This document shows, piece by piece, positions 51,028 through 63,109 of a stretch of DNA of 64,000 nt; position 1 is the stretch's first letter, and every line of letters starts with the position of its first letter. The translations under genes and the position numbers were made by a program. The notes below the pieces were generated by a model. The model worked only from the letters and a program-made list of their open reading frames with translations. It made no database searches and was not told where the DNA came from. This stretch comes from Corynebacterium freneyi (GTDB taxonomy: Bacteria; Actinomycetota; Actinomycetes; Mycobacteriales; Mycobacteriaceae): assembly GCF_030408835.1 (NCBI RefSeq), contig NZ_CP047357.1, forward strand, positions 310,001-374,000, written 5' to 3'.

Positions 51028-53160
51028 GTGGCAGAAGGCGCACTTCCCGTCAAGAAGGACCTGAAGAAGGTCCGCAACATCGGCATCATGGCTCACATCG
51101 ACGCCGGTAAGACCACCACGACCGAGCGCATCCTGTACTACACGGGCATCAACCGCAAGGTCGGCGAGACGCACGACGGTGGCGCTACCACCGACTGGAT
51201 GGAGCAGGAGAAGGAGCGCGGCATCACCATTACGTCCGCCGCGGTCACCTGCTTCTGGAACGACAACCAGATCAACATCATCGACACCCCGGGCCACGTC
51301 GACTTCACCGTCGAGGTCGAGCGCTCCCTGCGCGTGCTCGATGGCGCCGTCGCCGTCTTCGACGGCAAGGAGGGCGTCGAGCCCCAGTCGGAGCAGGTCT
51401 GGCGTCAGGCCCAGAAGTACGACGTCCCCCGCATCTGCTTCGTCAACAAGATGGACAAGCTGGGCGCGGACTTCGAGTACACCGTCGGCACCATCGTCGA
51501 CCGCCTCGGCGCCAAGCCGCTGGTCATGCAGCTGCCGATCGGCGCGGAGGATGACTTCGACGGCGTCGTCGACCTGCTGCAGATGAAGGCCCTGACCTGG
51601 CGCGGCAAGACCGAGATCGGCACCGAGGCCACCGTCGAGGAGATCCCGGCCGACCTGGTCGACAAGGCCAACGAGTACCGCGAGAAGCTGCTCGAGGCCG
51701 TCGCCGAGTCCGACGAAGAGCTCATGGACAAGTACTTCGGCGGCGAAGAGCTGACCATGGACGAGATCAAGGGCGCCATCCGCAAGATGGTCATCAACTC
51801 CGAGATCTACCCGGTCTACTGCGGCACCGCCTACAAGAACAAGGGCATCCAGCCGCTGCTCGACGCTGTCGTCGACTTCCTGCCGACCCCGCTCGACGTG
51901 GGCGAGGTCCACGGCCACAAGGTCGGCGACGAGACCGTCGACATGGTCCGCAAGCCCTCCGCCGACGAGCCGTTCTCCGCGCTGGCGTTCAAGATCGCCG
52001 CGCACCCGTTCTTCGGCAAGCTGACCTTCGTCCGCGTCTACTCGGGCCGCGTGGAACCGGGCGCCCAGGTGCTCAACTCCACCAAGGAGAAGAAGGAGCG
52101 CGTCGGCAAGCTCTTCCAGATGCACGCCAACAAGGAGAACCCGGTCGACGAGGCCGTGGCCGGCAACATCTACGCGTTCATCGGCCTGAAGGACACCACC
52201 ACCGGTGACACCCTCTGCGCCCAGGACGCCCCGATCGTGCTCGAGTCCATGAGCTTCCCGGACCCGGTCATCTCCGTGGCCATCGAGCCGAAGTCGAAGG
52301 CCGACCAGGAGAAGCTGGGCACCGCGATCCAGCGCCTGGCCGAAGAGGACCCGACCTTCACCGTCCGCCTGGACGAGGAGACCGGCCAGACCGTCATCGG
52401 CGGCATGGGCGAGCTCCACCTCGACGTCCTGGTCGACCGCATGAAGCGCGAGTTCAAGGTCGAGGCCAACATCGGCAATCCGCAGGTCGCGTACCGCGAG
52501 ACCATCCGCAAGCCGGTCGAGAAGTACGAGTACACCCACAAGAAGCAGACCGGTGGTTCCGGTCAGTTCGCGAAGGTCATCGTGTCGCTGGAGCCCTACG
52601 CCCCGGCGCCCGAGGAGCTGGAGGAGGGCGAGTCGGCGACCTACAAGTTCGACAACGCCGTCACCGGCGGCCGCGTGCCGAAGGAGTACATCCCCTCCGT
52701 CGACGCCGGCATCCAGGACGCGATGCAGTACGGCACCCTGGCCGGCTTCCCGCTGGTCAACATCAAGGCCACCCTGCTCGACGGTCAGTACCACGAGGTC
52801 GACTCCTCCGAGATGGCCTTCAAGATCGCCGGCTCCATGGCCCTGAAGGAGGCCGTGCAGAAGGCGAAGCCGGTCCTGCTCGAGCCGATGATGGCCGTCG
52901 AGGTCATCACCCCCGAGGAGTACATGGGCGAGGTCATCGGCGACATCAACGCCCGCCGCGGCCAGGTCAACTCCATGGAGGACCGCACCGGCGTCAAGGC
53001 CGTCAAGGCCCTGGTCCCGCTGTCGGAGATGTTCGGCTACGTCGGCGACCTGCGCTCCAAGACGCAGGGTCGCGCCAACTACTCGATGATCTTCGACTCC
53101 TACGCCGAGGTTCCGTCCTCCGTCGCGCAGGAGATCATCGCCGAGCGCACCGGCAACTAA
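51028..53160 (+). CDS. fusA: Elongation factor G
   Basis: This 710-residue translocase GTPase shows G1 [15 protein letters not shown], the switch [12 protein letters not shown]3 DTPGHVD, G4 NKMD and the domain IV stretch [15 protein letters not shown]. All five domains are present at standard length. GTG 51028 follows GAGTGGGGA. It sits 208 bases after rpsG and 421 bases before tuf, the classical str-operon order with wide spacers. Confidence 0.98.
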   Translation: MAEGALPVKKDLKKVRNIGIMAHIDAGKTTTTERILYYTGINRKVGETHDGGATTDWMEQEKERGITITSAAVTCFWNDNQINIIDTPGHVDFTVEVERSLRVLDGAVAVFDGKEGVEPQSEQVWRQAQKYDVPRICFVNKMDKLGADFEYTVGTIVDRLGAKPLVMQLPIGAEDDFDGVVDLLQMKALTWRGKTEIGTEATVEEIPADLVDKANEYREKLLEAVAESDEELMDKYFGGEELTMDEIKGAIRKMVINSEIYPVYCGTAYKNKGIQPLLDAVVDFLPTPLDVGEVHGHKVGDETVDMVRKPSADEPFSALAFKIAAHPFFGKLTFVRVYSGRVEPGAQVLNSTKEKKERVGKLFQMHANKENPVDEAVAGNIYAFIGLKDTTTGDTLCAQDAPIVLESMSFPDPVISVAIEPKSKADQEKLGTAIQRLAEEDPTFTVRLDEETGQTVIGGMGELHLDVLVDRMKREFKVEANIGNPQVAYRETIRKPVEKYEYTHKKQTGGSGQFAKVIVSLEPYAPAPEELEEGESATYKFDNAVTGGRVPKEYIPSVDAGIQDAMQYGTLAGFPLVNIKATLLDGQYHEVDSSEMAFKIAGSMALKEAVQKAKPVLLEPMMAVEVITPEEYMGEVIGDINARRGQVNSMEDRTGVKAVKALVPLSEMFGYVGDLRSKTQGRANYSMIFDSYAEVPSSVAQEIIAERTGN

Positions 53161-53581
53161 GCCGGAGCCGGGTCCCGTCCGGACGACGTCCGCGGCGGGG
53201 TCCGGGCCCGTCGGCCGTTATCCGCACCGATTGCGGAAGCGTCCGGCGGAGCCGAAACTCCCTCCGATCCACCGTGTCGGGGATCGGGGGAGGGTAACGG
53301 CCCGCACTTTTCACCGCTGACCCGGCCTTCGTCGCCGGCGCCGGAGGTGGTGCGCGGTGCCGGCCGTTACCCCGTAATCGATCCGGGGGAGCCGAGTTTG
53401 ATATGGGCCCGGCATTCCCATTAGGATCGTGTAACTGGCACAGTGAAAATGCACTGTCCGCCCCCTTCTTTACTCCCGCACAAGGTCGTCTTTCGTCGGC
53501 TTGTGCAGTGGCGTGGGGGTGGGCGACCACAATCTGTGGCTACGAAAGTCGTGGCCACCATGACGTCCAGGAGGACTAACA
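53161..53581 (+). promoter_or_regulatory. fusA-tuf spacer with candidate tuf promoter
   Basis: This 421-base spacer holds no gene. The best promoter is -35 TTGATA (53398-53403), an 18-base spacer and -10 TAGGAT (53422-53427), giving a ~150-base leader to tuf. An imperfect hairpin near 53256-53296 (CTCCCTCCGATCC with GGATCGGGGGAG) may be the fusA terminator. Confidence 0.65.
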
Positions 53582-54772
<1,191 letters not shown>

Positions 54773-54847
54773 GTCTTGTTGCTCATGCGGAACGATGCCG
54801 CCGATCTGATCGTCTGATCCGACCGACGCATCGCCCGCGGCCTTGAG

Positions 54848-54885
54848 AAGGGCCCCGCTCCCACGTTCGGGAGCGGGGCCCTTTT
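54848..54885 (+). terminator. Terminator after tuf
   Basis: A perfect 15-bp stem (AAGGGCCCCGCTCCC) with a 6-base loop is followed by a TTTT run. Confidence 0.95.
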
Positions 54886-55577
54886 CGCATGTCCGAGTCG
54901 GCCGGGCTCGTCGTGCGCGAATCCGGGGTGGGGGTTGTTCGGTCCGGCGTGCGGTCGTCGTCAAGCATTTGCTTTACGACGGCCAGCCGTTGACGCCGGC
55001 CCGACACGCAGATGAACGGCGGTGCGATCCAGTGATGTTGCGCACATATCCGGAAGGGATTTGGGGGATGCCCCCGCAACGTGCTTTAATACACGGGTTG
55101 CTTTAACACGGCGTCATCGCCGCACACTCGCCAGGCCCGAGGGAACCGGCGCAGTTGCGGAGAGGCGTCGCTGGTGAAGTGAGCATGGCCACGAGAGCCG
55201 ACGTCGGGACACCGGCGAAGGCGACGTGCCCCGCAGTCGTCAAGAGGGCGACACGCCCGACCGCGGGGACCGGTGCTGGCATGGCAAATACACAGCGGCA
55301 GTAGGCGAAAGGCACCCACGCTTTCACGGGGGAGCCTCTCCTTCAACTGGGACATCGGTCGACGACCGTGCGCGAACGCGCGGGAAATCACCGTCCTCTC
55401 GGAATGCATCGGCGCTGTGCTGCGCCATGCCCGACGACGGTGACCACAAGACGACACAAGCGATACCCGGAATCGACACTCTGGCGCTGGCCATGACCAG
55501 CTGGGCACACCGGCGCAGAGAAGACAATGACAGGGTCGACGCCCCTCGAGGGCGCGCCGACCGAGGAGAGGACAAGC
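54886..55577 (+). promoter_or_regulatory. S10-operon upstream region and long leader
   Basis: This 692-base spacer holds no convincing gene. A hairpin at 54956-54981 carries a copy of GCTTTACGACG as its 3' arm. The promoter candidate is TTGGGG (55061-55066), an 18-base spacer and TTTAAT (55085-55090), implying a ~480-base leader with several GC hairpins. The leader's length suggests attenuation or r-protein feedback, but no known leader motif was recognised. Confidence 0.55.
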
Positions 55578-55883
55578 GTGGCGGGACAAAAGATCCGCAT
55601 CAGGCTGAAGGCCTACGACCACGAGGCGATCGACGCGTCTGCGCGCCGCATCGTCGAGACGGTGACCCGTACGGGCGCCCGAGTGGTCGGCCCCGTGCCG
55701 TTGCCCACCGAAAAGAACGTGTACTGCGTCATCCGCTCGCCGCACAAGTACAAGGACTCGCGCGAGCACTTCGAGATGCGCACCCATAAGCGCCTGATCG
55801 ACATTCTCGACCCGACCCCGAAGACCGTCGACGCTCTCATGCGCATCGACCTTCCGGCGTCCGTCGACGTCAACATTCAGTGA
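55578..55883 (+). CDS. rpsJ: Ribosomal protein S10 (NusE)
   Basis: This 101-residue S10 is also the NusE partner of NusG in antitermination. It begins [20 protein letters not shown] and contains [20 protein letters not shown] and the [15 protein letters not shown] core. GTG 55578 was chosen on the GAGGAGAGG Shine-Dalgarno; an in-frame ATG at 55527 would add 17 atypical residues. It is the first gene of the S10 operon. Confidence 0.98.
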   Translation: MAGQKIRIRLKAYDHEAIDASARRIVETVTRTGARVVGPVPLPTEKNVYCVIRSPHKYKDSREHFEMRTHKRLIDILDPTPKTVDALMRIDLPASVDVNIQ

Positions 55884-55912
55884 GCCTGGACTACGGCAGC
55901 GGAGACTAGATA

Positions 55913-56569
55913 ATGAGTGAAAACGAGATCAAGGGCATCCTGGGCACCAAGCTCGGCATGACCCAGGTCTTCGACGAGGACAACCGGGTCGTCCCGGTGA
56001 CCGTCGTCGAGGCCGGGCCGTGCGTCGTGACCCAGGTGCGCACGAAGGACGTGGACGGCTACGACGCCGTCCAGATCGCCTACGGCGAGATCGACCCCCG
56101 TAAGGCCAACAAGCCGCAGGTCGGCCACTTCAAGAAGGCCGGCGTGACCCCGCGTCGCCACACCGTGGAGATCCGCACCCCGGACGCCTCCTCGTACGAG
56201 GTCGGCCAGGAGGTCGGCGTGGACGTGTTCGGCGACATCGAGTACGTCGACGTCACCGGCACCTCCAAGGGCAAGGGCTTCGCCGGCGCCATGAAGCGCC
56301 ACGGCTTCGCCGGCCAGGGCGCGGGCCACGGCAACCAGGCCTCGCACCGCCGAGTCGGCGGCATCGGCGCCTGCTCCACGCCCGCGCGCGTGTTCAAGGG
56401 CAAGCGCATGGCCGGCCGCATGGGCAACGACCGGGTCACGACCCAGAACCTGAAGATCCAGAAGATCGACGCCGACGCCAACCTGCTCCTCATCAAGGGT
56501 GCGGTTCCGGGCGTCCGCGGCGGCCTCCTGGTTGTCAAGACCGCTGTGAAGGGTGGTGCTCACGCATGA
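55913..56569 (+). CDS. rplC: Ribosomal protein L3
   Basis: This 218-residue L3 reaches toward the peptidyl-transferase centre. The family stretches [37 protein letters not shown] and [18 protein letters not shown] are intact. GGAGA lies ten bases before the ATG. The stop overlaps the rplD start (ATGA). Confidence 0.98.
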   Translation: MSENEIKGILGTKLGMTQVFDEDNRVVPVTVVEAGPCVVTQVRTKDVDGYDAVQIAYGEIDPRKANKPQVGHFKKAGVTPRRHTVEIRTPDASSYEVGQEVGVDVFGDIEYVDVTGTSKGKGFAGAMKRHGFAGQGAGHGNQASHRRVGGIGACSTPARVFKGKRMAGRMGNDRVTTQNLKIQKIDADANLLLIKGAVPGVRGGLLVVKTAVKGGAHA

Positions 56570-57216
56570 CGAACCTCAAGCTTGACGTCCACACCGCCGA
56601 CGGTGGCGTGAACGGCTCCGTGGAACTCCCGGCCGAGATCTTCGACGCCGAGGTGTCGACCGCCCTGATGCACCAGGTCGTCGTCGCCCAGCGCGCCGCG
56701 GCTCGCCAGGGCACCCACAAGACCAAGACCCGCGCCGAGGTGCGTGGCGGCGGCCGCAAGCCGTGGCGCCAGAAGGGCACCGGCCGCGCCCGCCAGGGCT
56801 CGATCCGTGCTCCGCACTGGACCGGCGGCGGCGTCGTCCACGGCCCGGTGCCGCGCGAGTACTCGCAGCGCACCCCCAAGAAGATGAAGGCGGCCGCCCT
56901 CCGCGGCGCCCTGACCGACCGAGTCCGCCACGACCGCATCCACGTGGTCGAGGAGCTCGTCGCCGGCCAGACCCCGTCGACCAAGTCGGCGCGCACCTTC
57001 ATCGAGCGTCTGACCGACCGCAAGTCCGTGCTGGTCGTCCTCCCGCGCGAGGACGTCACCGCGTGGAAGTCCGTCAACAACCTGCCGAACGTCCACACCC
57101 TGACGCAGGACCAGCTCAACACCTACGACGTGCTGAAGGCCGATGACGTCGTGTTCGCCGTCCAGGCGCTCAACGAGTTCATCGCCCGCAACACCGGTGC
57201 GGAGGAGGAGAAGTAA
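56566..57216 (+). CDS. rplD: Ribosomal protein L4
   Basis: This 216-residue L4 lines the exit tunnel; its extended loop ([20 protein letters not shown] then [13 protein letters not shown]) is intact. In E. coli L4 also represses the S10 operon; whether the long leader here responds to it is unknown. Start and stop both overlap neighbours (ATGA with rplC, TAATG with rplW). Confidence 0.98.
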   Translation: MTNLKLDVHTADGGVNGSVELPAEIFDAEVSTALMHQVVVAQRAAARQGTHKTKTRAEVRGGGRKPWRQKGTGRARQGSIRAPHWTGGGVVHGPVPREYSQRTPKKMKAAALRGALTDRVRHDRIHVVEELVAGQTPSTKSARTFIERLTDRKSVLVVLPREDVTAWKSVNNLPNVHTLTQDQLNTYDVLKADDVVFAVQALNEFIARNTGAEEEK

Positions 57217-57521
57217 TGGCCACCATCGCGGATCCCCGTGACATCATCATCGCCCCGGTCGTGTCGGAGAAGTCCTACGGACTGATGGAGCAGAACGTCT
57301 ACACGTTCCTGGTCCGTCCCGACGCCAACAAGACCCAGATCAAGATCGCGGTCCAGGAGATCTTCGGCGTGAAGGTCGCCAGCGTGAACACCGCCAACCG
57401 TGAGGGCAAGCGCAAGCGCTCCCGCACCGGTTACGGTCAGCGCAAGGCCACCAAGCGCGCTTACGTGACTCTCGCGGCCGGCAGCGATCCCATCGACATC
57501 TTCGGCGGTTCGGCCGCCTAA
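57216..57521 (+). CDS. rplW: Ribosomal protein L23
   Basis: This 101-residue L23 is the docking site for trigger factor and SRP at the tunnel exit. It contains [20 protein letters not shown], then [20 protein letters not shown]. The ATG overlaps the rplD stop, and AGGAGGAGAAG in the end of rplD is its Shine-Dalgarno. Confidence 0.97.
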   Translation: MATIADPRDIIIAPVVSEKSYGLMEQNVYTFLVRPDANKTQIKIAVQEIFGVKVASVNTANREGKRKRSRTGYGQRKATKRAYVTLAAGSDPIDIFGGSAA

Positions 57522-57557
57522 GGCTGGTCGACGAGGAAGTTAAGGAAGAGCAAAAGT

Positions 57558-58400
57558 ATGGCTATTCGCAAGTACAAGCCGACTACGCCGGGTCGCCGCC
57601 AGAGCTCCGTCTCCGAGTTCAGCGAGATCACTCGCTCGACTCCCGAGAAGTCTCTGCTGCGCCCGCTGTCGAAGACCGGTGGCCGCAACGTGCACGGCCA
57701 CATCACCACCCGTCACAAGGGCGGTGGCCACAAGCGTCAGTACCGCGTCATCGATTTCCGCCGCAACGACAAGGACGGCGTGCCGGCCAAGGTCGCTCAC
57801 ATCGAGTACGACCCGAACCGCACCGCCAACATCGCGTTGCTGCACTACGTCGACGGCGAGAAGCGCTACATCATCGCGCCGAAGAACCTGAAGCAGGGTG
57901 CGGTCGTCGAGTCCGGCGCCAACGCCGACATCAAGGTCGGCAACAACCTGCCGCTGCGCAACATCCCGACGGGTACGACCATCCACTGCGTCGAGCTCAA
58001 GCCGGGCGCCGGCGCCCAGCTGGCCCGCTCGGCCGGCGCCTCCATCCAGCTGCTGGGCAAGGAAGGCAAGTACGCCGTCCTGCGCATGCCGTCTTCGGAG
58101 ATCCGCCGCGTCGACGCGCGCTGCCGCGCCACCGTGGGTGAGGTCGGCAACGCAGACCAGATCAACATCCGCTGGGGCAAGGCCGGCCGCATGCGCTGGA
58201 AGGGCTGGCGCCCGACCGTGCGCGGTGTCGTGATGAACCCGGTCGACCACCCGCACGGTGGTGGCGAGGGCAAGACCTCGGGTGGCCGCCACCCGGTGTC
58301 GCCGTGGGGCCAGAAGGAAGGCCGCACCCGCAAGCCCAACCGCCCGAGCGATCACCTGATCGTCCGTCGCCGTCGCAGCAACAAGAACAAGAAGCGCTAA
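57558..58400 (+). CDS. rplB: Ribosomal protein L2
   Basis: This 280-residue L2 supports subunit association and peptidyl transfer. Typical stretches are [40 protein letters not shown] and [20 protein letters not shown], the last carrying the conserved histidine. AAGGAAG precedes the ATG by nine bases. Confidence 0.98.
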   Translation: MAIRKYKPTTPGRRQSSVSEFSEITRSTPEKSLLRPLSKTGGRNVHGHITTRHKGGGHKRQYRVIDFRRNDKDGVPAKVAHIEYDPNRTANIALLHYVDGEKRYIIAPKNLKQGAVVESGANADIKVGNNLPLRNIPTGTTIHCVELKPGAGAQLARSAGASIQLLGKEGKYAVLRMPSSEIRRVDARCRATVGEVGNADQINIRWGKAGRMRWKGWRPTVRGVVMNPVDHPHGGGEGKTSGGRHPVSPWGQKEGRTRKPNRPSDHLIVRRRRSNKNKKR

Positions 58401-58414
58401 GGAGGTAACAGAGA

Positions 58415-58693
58415 ATGCCACGCAGCCTCAAGAAGGGCCCGTTCGTCGATGAGCACCTCCTTGCGAAGGTGGACGCTCAGAACGAGAAGGGCACCAAGCA
58501 GGTCATTAAGACCTGGTCTCGCCGCTCCACGATTCTCCCCGACTTCATCGGCCACACCTTCGCCGTCCACGACGGTCGCAAGCATGTGCCGGTGTTCGTG
58601 GACGACTCGATGGTCGGCCACAAGCTGGGCGAGTTCGCCCCCACCAAGACCTTCAAGGGTCACGTCAAGGACGACAAGAAGGGACGTCGATAA
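58415..58693 (+). CDS. rpsS: Ribosomal protein S19
   Basis: This 92-residue S19 of the 30S head shows [19 protein letters not shown], then [27 protein letters not shown] lies eleven bases before the ATG. Three bases separate it from rplV. Confidence 0.98.
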   Translation: MPRSLKKGPFVDEHLLAKVDAQNEKGTKQVIKTWSRRSTILPDFIGHTFAVHDGRKHVPVFVDDSMVGHKLGEFAPTKTFKGHVKDDKKGRR

Positions 58694-58696
58694 GCC

Positions 58697-59059
58697 ATGA
58701 GCAACGACATCACCTCCGCCCGCGCCACCGCGCGCTTCGTCCGCGTCACCCCGATGAAGGCCCGTCGCGTGCTGGAGACGGTTCGCGGCAAGTCGGTCTC
58801 CGAGGCCCTCTCCATCCTGGAGTACGCCCCGCAGTCCGCGTCGCAGCCGATCGCGAAGCTGGTCGCCTCCGCGGCGGCCAACGCCGAGAACAACTTCGGC
58901 CTGGACCCCCGCACCCTCGTCATCGCCCAGGCCTGGGCCGATGAGGGACCGACCATGAAGCGCTTCCGCCCCCGTGCGCAGGGCCGTGCTTTCCACGTCC
59001 GCAAGCGCACGAGCCACATCACCGTGGTCGTCGAGAGCCAGAAGGGAAGTGCTCAGTAG
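58697..59059 (+). CDS. rplV: Ribosomal protein L22
   Basis: This 120-residue L22 contributes a beta-hairpin to the exit tunnel. [20 protein letters not shown] and the tail [19 protein letters not shown], with the macrolide-relevant loop region before it, are present. The ribosome site is weak, so coupling to rpsS translation is likely. The stop overlaps the rpsC start by one base. Confidence 0.98.
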   Translation: MSNDITSARATARFVRVTPMKARRVLETVRGKSVSEALSILEYAPQSASQPIAKLVASAAANAENNFGLDPRTLVIAQAWADEGPTMKRFRPRAQGRAFHVRKRTSHITVVVESQKGSAQ

Positions 59060-59802
59060 TGGGACAGAAGATCCACCCCCACGGCCTCCGGCTGGGAATC
59101 TCCAGCGACTGGAAGTCCCGCTGGTACGCCGACAAGCAGTACGCCGACTACCTCGCCGAGGACATCAAGATCCGTGATCTGCTGTCCACCGGCCTGGAGC
59201 GCGCCGGCATCTCCGACGTCGTCATCGAGCGCACCCGTGACCGCGTTCGCGTCGACATCCACACCGCCCGACCGGGCATCGTCATCGGTCGTCGCGGCTC
59301 GGAGGCCGACCGCATCCGCGGTGAGCTGGAGAAGCTCACCGGCAAGCAGGTCCAGCTGAACATCCTCGAGGTCAAGAACATCGATGCGGATGCCAAGCTG
59401 GTCGCCCAGTCCATCGCCGAGCAGCTGACCAACCGCGTGGCGTTCCGCCGCGCGATGCGCAAGGCCATCCAGTCCTCCATGCGCCAGCCGCAGGTCAAGG
59501 GCATCAAGGTCGTGTGCTCCGGTCGTCTGGGCGGTGCCGAGATGGGCCGCACCGAGCGCTACCACGAGGGTCGCGTTCCGCTGCACACCCTGCGCGCGGA
59601 GATCGACTACGGCACCCACGAGGCCCACACCACCTTCGGACGCATCGGCGTCAAGGTGTGGATCTACAAGGGTGACGTCATCGGTGGCCGTCGCGAGTCC
59701 GAGATGAACGCCGGTCGTGACGGTCAGCGTCGCGACCGCCGTGAGCGCCCGCGTCGTGGTGGCCAGCGCCGCCAGCGGGCCTCCGAGAAGAAGGAGGGCT
59801 AA
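59059..59802 (+). CDS. rpsC: Ribosomal protein S3
   Basis: This 247-residue S3 has the type II KH domain ([20 protein letters not shown]) and the C-terminal domain with [20 protein letters not shown], part of the mRNA entry helicase. An Arg-rich tail ends the protein. The start is GTG 59059 ([13 protein letters not shown]), overlapping the rplV stop by one base; GAAGGGAAG upstream is its Shine-Dalgarno. Confidence 0.98.
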   Translation: MGQKIHPHGLRLGISSDWKSRWYADKQYADYLAEDIKIRDLLSTGLERAGISDVVIERTRDRVRVDIHTARPGIVIGRRGSEADRIRGELEKLTGKQVQLNILEVKNIDADAKLVAQSIAEQLTNRVAFRRAMRKAIQSSMRQPQVKGIKVVCSGRLGGAEMGRTERYHEGRVPLHTLRAEIDYGTHEAHTTFGRIGVKVWIYKGDVIGGRRESEMNAGRDGQRRDRRERPRRGGQRRQRASEKKEG

Positions 59803-60219
59803 ATGCTCATCCCGAAGCGCGTCAAGTACCGCCGCCAGCACCGTCCGACCCGTTCCGGCGTCGCCAAGGGCGGCACCCAGGTGACGTTCGGCGACTACGG
59901 CCTGCAGGCCCTGGAGCCGGCGTACATCACGAACCGCCAGATCGAGGCCGCCCGTATCGCCATCAACCGCCACGTCAAGCGTGGTGGCAAGGTGTGGATC
60001 CAGATTTTCCCGGACCGTCCGCTGACCCAGAAGCCGCTCGGCGTGCGCATGGGTTCCGGTAAGGGCCCCGTGGAGAAGTGGGTCGCCAACGTCAAGCCGG
60101 GCCGCATCATGTTCGAGATGTCCTACCCGGACGAGAAGACCGCGGTCGAGGCGCTCAAGCGCGCCGGCGCGAAGCTTCCCTGCAAGACCCGAGTCGTCCG
60201 GAAGGAGGATCAGTACTGA
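59803..60219 (+). CDS. rplP: Ribosomal protein L16
   Basis: This 138-residue L16 sits at the A-site tRNA elbow. [40 protein letters not shown] and [20 protein letters not shown] are typical. The ATG follows the rpsC stop without a gap, and AAGGAGGG in the end of rpsC serves as Shine-Dalgarno. Confidence 0.98.
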   Translation: MLIPKRVKYRRQHRPTRSGVAKGGTQVTFGDYGLQALEPAYITNRQIEAARIAINRHVKRGGKVWIQIFPDRPLTQKPLGVRMGSGKGPVEKWVANVKPGRIMFEMSYPDEKTAVEALKRAGAKLPCKTRVVRKEDQY

Positions 60220-60455
60220 TGTCTAACGGCATTCCCGCCCACGAGCTCCGCTCGCTGGATAACGATGGCCTGGTCGCCAAGCTCAAGGAGTCCAAGGAGG
60301 AGCTGTTCAACCTCCGATTCCAGATGGCGACCGGTCAGCTGACCAACAACCGTCGACTGAGCGCCGTCCGCAAGGACATCGCCCGCATCTACACCGTGAT
60401 GCGCGAGCGCGAGCTCGGCCTTTCCGCCGCCCCCACCGATGGTGATGCGGCATGA
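60219..60455 (+). CDS. rpmC: Ribosomal protein L29
   Basis: This 78-residue L29 is a helical hairpin near the tunnel exit. It contains [20 protein letters not shown] and [19 protein letters not shown], with a short Ala-rich tail. The ATG at 60219 overlaps the rplP stop by one base (TGATG) and follows GAAGGAGGA. The stop overlaps the rpsQ start by four bases. Confidence 0.97.
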   Translation: MSNGIPAHELRSLDNDGLVAKLKESKEELFNLRFQMATGQLTNNRRLSAVRKDIARIYTVMRERELGLSAAPTDGDAA

Positions 60456-60730
60456 GCGAGGAGAACATGAACCAGACCGAGTCCGGCGCCCGCAAGGTCC
60501 GCTCCGGTTACGTCGTGTCCGACAAGATGCAGAAGACCATCGTCGTCGAGCTCGAGGACCGCAAGCAGCACGCCCTGTACGGCAAGATCATGCGCACCAA
60601 CTCCAAGGTGAAGGCCCACGATGAGAACGAGGAAGCCGGCGTCGGCGACCGCGTTCGCATCGAGGAGTGCCGTCCGCTGTCGAAGGACAAGCACTTCCGC
60701 CTGATCGAGATCATCGAGAAGGCCCGCTAA
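60452..60730 (+). CDS. rpsQ: Ribosomal protein S17
   Basis: This 92-residue S17 has an OB fold: [20 protein letters not shown], then [20 protein letters not shown]. The first ~14 residues are an acidic extension. It is the last gene of the S10 unit here, and a terminator separates it from rplN, unlike the continuous S10-spc arrangement of E. coli. Confidence 0.98.
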   Translation: MSEENMNQTESGARKVRSGYVVSDKMQKTIVVELEDRKQHALYGKIMRTNSKVKAHDENEEAGVGDRVRIEECRPLSKDKHFRLIEIIEKAR

Positions 60731-60754
60731 GCGGCTTTTCGCGAAGTCTCTTTC

Positions 60755-60809
60755 GCTTTACGACGCCCCCGTCATCCCGGTTCGCCGGGGAGGCGGGGGC
60801 GTCGTCGTT
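60755..60809 (+). terminator. Terminator after rpsQ, with 11-mer copy
   Basis: ACGACGCCCCCG (60760-60771) pairs with CGGGGGCGTCGT (60794-60805); an inner CCCGG/CCGGG hairpin sits between. The foot contains GCTTTACGACG (60755-60765). TTT follows the CGTCGTCG. Confidence 0.88.
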
Positions 60810-60885
60810 TCCGGATCGCCGGAGTGGCCCGCCGGGTGAACGGGGTTGTCGCCGATCCGGGGTGAAGTGCGCAATACTTGATGTC

Positions 60886-61530
60886 ATGAACATGCACCGC
60901 ACCTGGTCCGAGATCGTCGCCGCCGACCCCGACCATTCGCGGCGTTATGCGCAGAGGTGGGAGAGTTTCGTGGCGCAGGGCCGCGACATCGAGGGGGAGG
61001 CCCGGTTGGTCGATGCGATGGCGCCGCGCGCCGCCCGGATCCTCGACGCCGGGTGCGGGCAGGGGCGGCTGGGCGGTTACCTGGCGACGCGTGGTCACAG
61101 GGTGTTGGGCGTGGACATCGACCCGTATCTGATTTCCGTCGCCCGCGACATCCAGCCCGGAGGCACGTGGAAGGTCGGGGACTTGGCCCGGCTGGGCGAG
61201 GTGCTCGCCGACTTTGACGCCGACCCGGCCGCGGACGAGGCGGGGGAGCACCCGACGGGGGACTTCGACGTCATCGCCGCCGCCGGCAACGTGCTGACCT
61301 TCATCGACCCCGCCGACCGGGGTGCGGTGCTGGAGGGTTTCCGCGACGCGCTCGCAGGCGGCGGTCGCGCGGTCATGGGCTTCGGTGCTGGACGCGGCTG
61401 GACGTTCGACGAATTCGAGGCCGACGCCTTCGAGGCGGGACTGCACGTCACCCACAGGTTCTCCACGTGGAATCTGCATGCCTTCGACGAGCGGGCGAAT
61501 TTTCTCGTCGCGATCGCCGAACGGGCCTGA
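60886..61530 (+). CDS. Class I SAM-dependent methyltransferase inside the S10/spc cluster
   Basis: This is a 214-residue protein with a Methyltransf_11/25-type fold. Motif I is ARILDAGCGQGRLGGYLATR, the post-I acidic residue is in VLGVDIDPYLI, and motif II/III is around GDFDVIAAAGNVLTFIDP. The substrate is unknown; a small molecule is as likely as a ribosomal target, and the location alone does not make it a ribosomal methylase. The ATG at 60886 follows TACTTG closely, so transcription may be leaderless; the next Met is two codons in. It stands alone between the rpsQ terminator and the rplN promoter. Confidence 0.85.
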   Translation: MNMHRTWSEIVAADPDHSRRYAQRWESFVAQGRDIEGEARLVDAMAPRAARILDAGCGQGRLGGYLATRGHRVLGVDIDPYLISVARDIQPGGTWKVGDLARLGEVLADFDADPAADEAGEHPTGDFDVIAAAGNVLTFIDPADRGAVLEGFRDALAGGGRAVMGFGAGRGWTFDEFEADAFEAGLHVTHRFSTWNLHAFDERANFLVAIAERA

Positions 61531-61623
61531 CTTCGTTCGCGGCCCTGCGGCAGGGGCGCGCCGGACGCCAGTCGATCGTGGCCCTCGGCACGTGGTCCGG
61601 GTGCCGGGGGAGCCGAGGGCGAT

Positions 61624-61653
61624 TTGGGGGCTCACCGGTGGGTATGCCATAAT
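61624..61653 (+). promoter_or_regulatory. Candidate rplN-rplX-rplE promoter
   Basis: TTGGGG (61624-61629), an 18-base spacer and CATAAT (61648-61653) mirror the candidate S10 promoter (TTGGGG-18-TTTAAT), suggesting matched control. The leader is ~155 bases. Confidence 0.6.
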
Positions 61654-61815
61654 TCACGGGTTGCGAGTGGTGGAGTGCGTCCACGCGGCGACGGTTTCCG
61701 GTTCATCCGGGCCCGTGCCGCGGCAGTGACCCCGCCGGCTCGCAGCCGAATCAGACCGCGTGCGCCCGGGACGGAAATCCGGCGCACACAGCAATCCAGG
61801 TCAAGGAGAACCGTA

Positions 61816-62184
61816 GTGATTCAGCAGGAATCGCGTCTGCGGGTCGCCGACAACACCGGTGCCAGGGAGATCCTGTGCATCCGCGTGCTCGGCGGCTCCA
61901 CCCGACGCTTCGCCGGCATCGGCGATGTCATCGTGGCCACCGTGAAGGAGGCCGCCCCGGGCGGCAACGTCAAGTCCGGTGACATCGTTCGCGCCGTCGT
62001 CGTTCGCGCCAAGAAGGAGACCCGTCGTCCGGACGGCTCCTACATCTCGTTCGACGAGAACGCCGCCGTCCTGATCAAGGCCGACAACGAGCCCCGCGGC
62101 ACCCGCATCTTCGGCCCGGTCGCGCGTGAGCTTCGCGACAAGAAGTTCATGAAGATCGTGTCGCTCGCACCGGAGGTGATTTAA
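61816..62184 (+). CDS. rplN: Ribosomal protein L14
   Basis: This 122-residue L14 forms an intersubunit bridge. [40 protein letters not shown] and [20 protein letters not shown] are diagnostic. GTG 61816 has AAGGAGAA upstream. It begins a second r-protein unit and abuts rplX. Confidence 0.98.
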   Translation: MIQQESRLRVADNTGAREILCIRVLGGSTRRFAGIGDVIVATVKEAAPGGNVKSGDIVRAVVVRAKKETRRPDGSYISFDENAAVLIKADNEPRGTRIFGPVARELRDKKFMKIVSLAPEVI

Positions 62185-62499
62185 GTGAAGATCCGCAAGG
62201 GCGATACCGTCCTGGTCATCTCGGGTCCGGACAAGGGCGCGCAGGGTGAGGTCATCGAGGCCTACCCGGCTCGCGACAAGGTCCTGGTCTCGGGCGTCAA
62301 CAAGATCAAGAAGCACGTCGCGAACTCCGCCCCGGAGCGCGGCGCCTCGTCCGGTGGCATCGTCACCCAGGAGGCCCCGATCCACGTGTCGAACGTCATG
62401 CTCGTCGACGAAGACGGCACCCCGACTCGCGTCGGCTACCGCTTCGATGAGAACGGCAAGAAGGTTCGCATCTCCCGTCGCACCGGGAAGGACATCTAA
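62185..62499 (+). CDS. rplX: Ribosomal protein L24
   Basis: This 104-residue L24 is an assembly initiator with a KOW motif ([20 protein letters not shown]). GTG 62185 directly follows the rplN stop, and CGGAGGTGA in the end of rplN is its Shine-Dalgarno. Confidence 0.98.
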   Translation: MKIRKGDTVLVISGPDKGAQGEVIEAYPARDKVLVSGVNKIKKHVANSAPERGASSGGIVTQEAPIHVSNVMLVDEDGTPTRVGYRFDENGKKVRISRRTGKDI

Positions 62500-62501
62500 G
62501 C

Positions 62502-63071
62502 ATGAGCGAGAACTACACCCCCCGCCTCAAGGCGCGCTACCGCGCCGAGATCCGCGAGAACCTGCAGAAGGAATTCTCCTTCGACAACGTCATGCAGATT
62601 CCGGGCATCACCAAGGTCGTCGTCAACATGGGCGTCGGCGAGGCCGCCCGCGACTCCAAGCAGATCAACGGTGCGCTCAACGACCTGACCCTCATCACGG
62701 GCCAGAAGCCGGAGCTGCGCCGCGCCAAGAAGTCGATCGCCAACTTCAAGCTGCGTGAGGGCATGCCCATCGGCGCCCGCGTCACGCTGCGCGGCGACCG
62801 CATGTGGGAGTTCCTGGACCGTCTGCTGACCGTGGCCCTGCCGCGAATCCGCGACTTCCGCGGTCTGTCCGACAAGCAGTTCGACGGCCACGGCAACTAC
62901 ACCTTCGGTCTCTCGGAGCAGTCCATGTTCTACGAGATCGACATCGACAAGATGGACCGCCCCCGCGGCATGGACATCACCGTCGTGACCACCGCCACGA
63001 ACAACGACGAGGGTCGCGCCCTGCTGCGCGAGCTCGGCTTCCCGTTCAAGACCGGCCAGCAGAAGGACTAG
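62502..63071 (+). CDS. rplE: Ribosomal protein L5
   Basis: This 189-residue L5 binds 5S rRNA and the P-site t[43 protein letters not shown] and [20 protein letters not shown] are characteristic. It starts two bases after rplX and ends before a terminator, so rpsH and the rest of the spc genes are not adjacent. Confidence 0.98.
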   Translation: MSENYTPRLKARYRAEIRENLQKEFSFDNVMQIPGITKVVVNMGVGEAARDSKQINGALNDLTLITGQKPELRRAKKSIANFKLREGMPIGARVTLRGDRMWEFLDRLLTVALPRIRDFRGLSDKQFDGHGNYTFGLSEQSMFYEIDIDKMDRPRGMDITVVTTATNNDEGRALLRELGFPFKTGQQKD

Positions 63072-63109
63072 TATCCGGCTGCACTGCCGCCGGCTCGGTG
63101 GCTTCGTGA

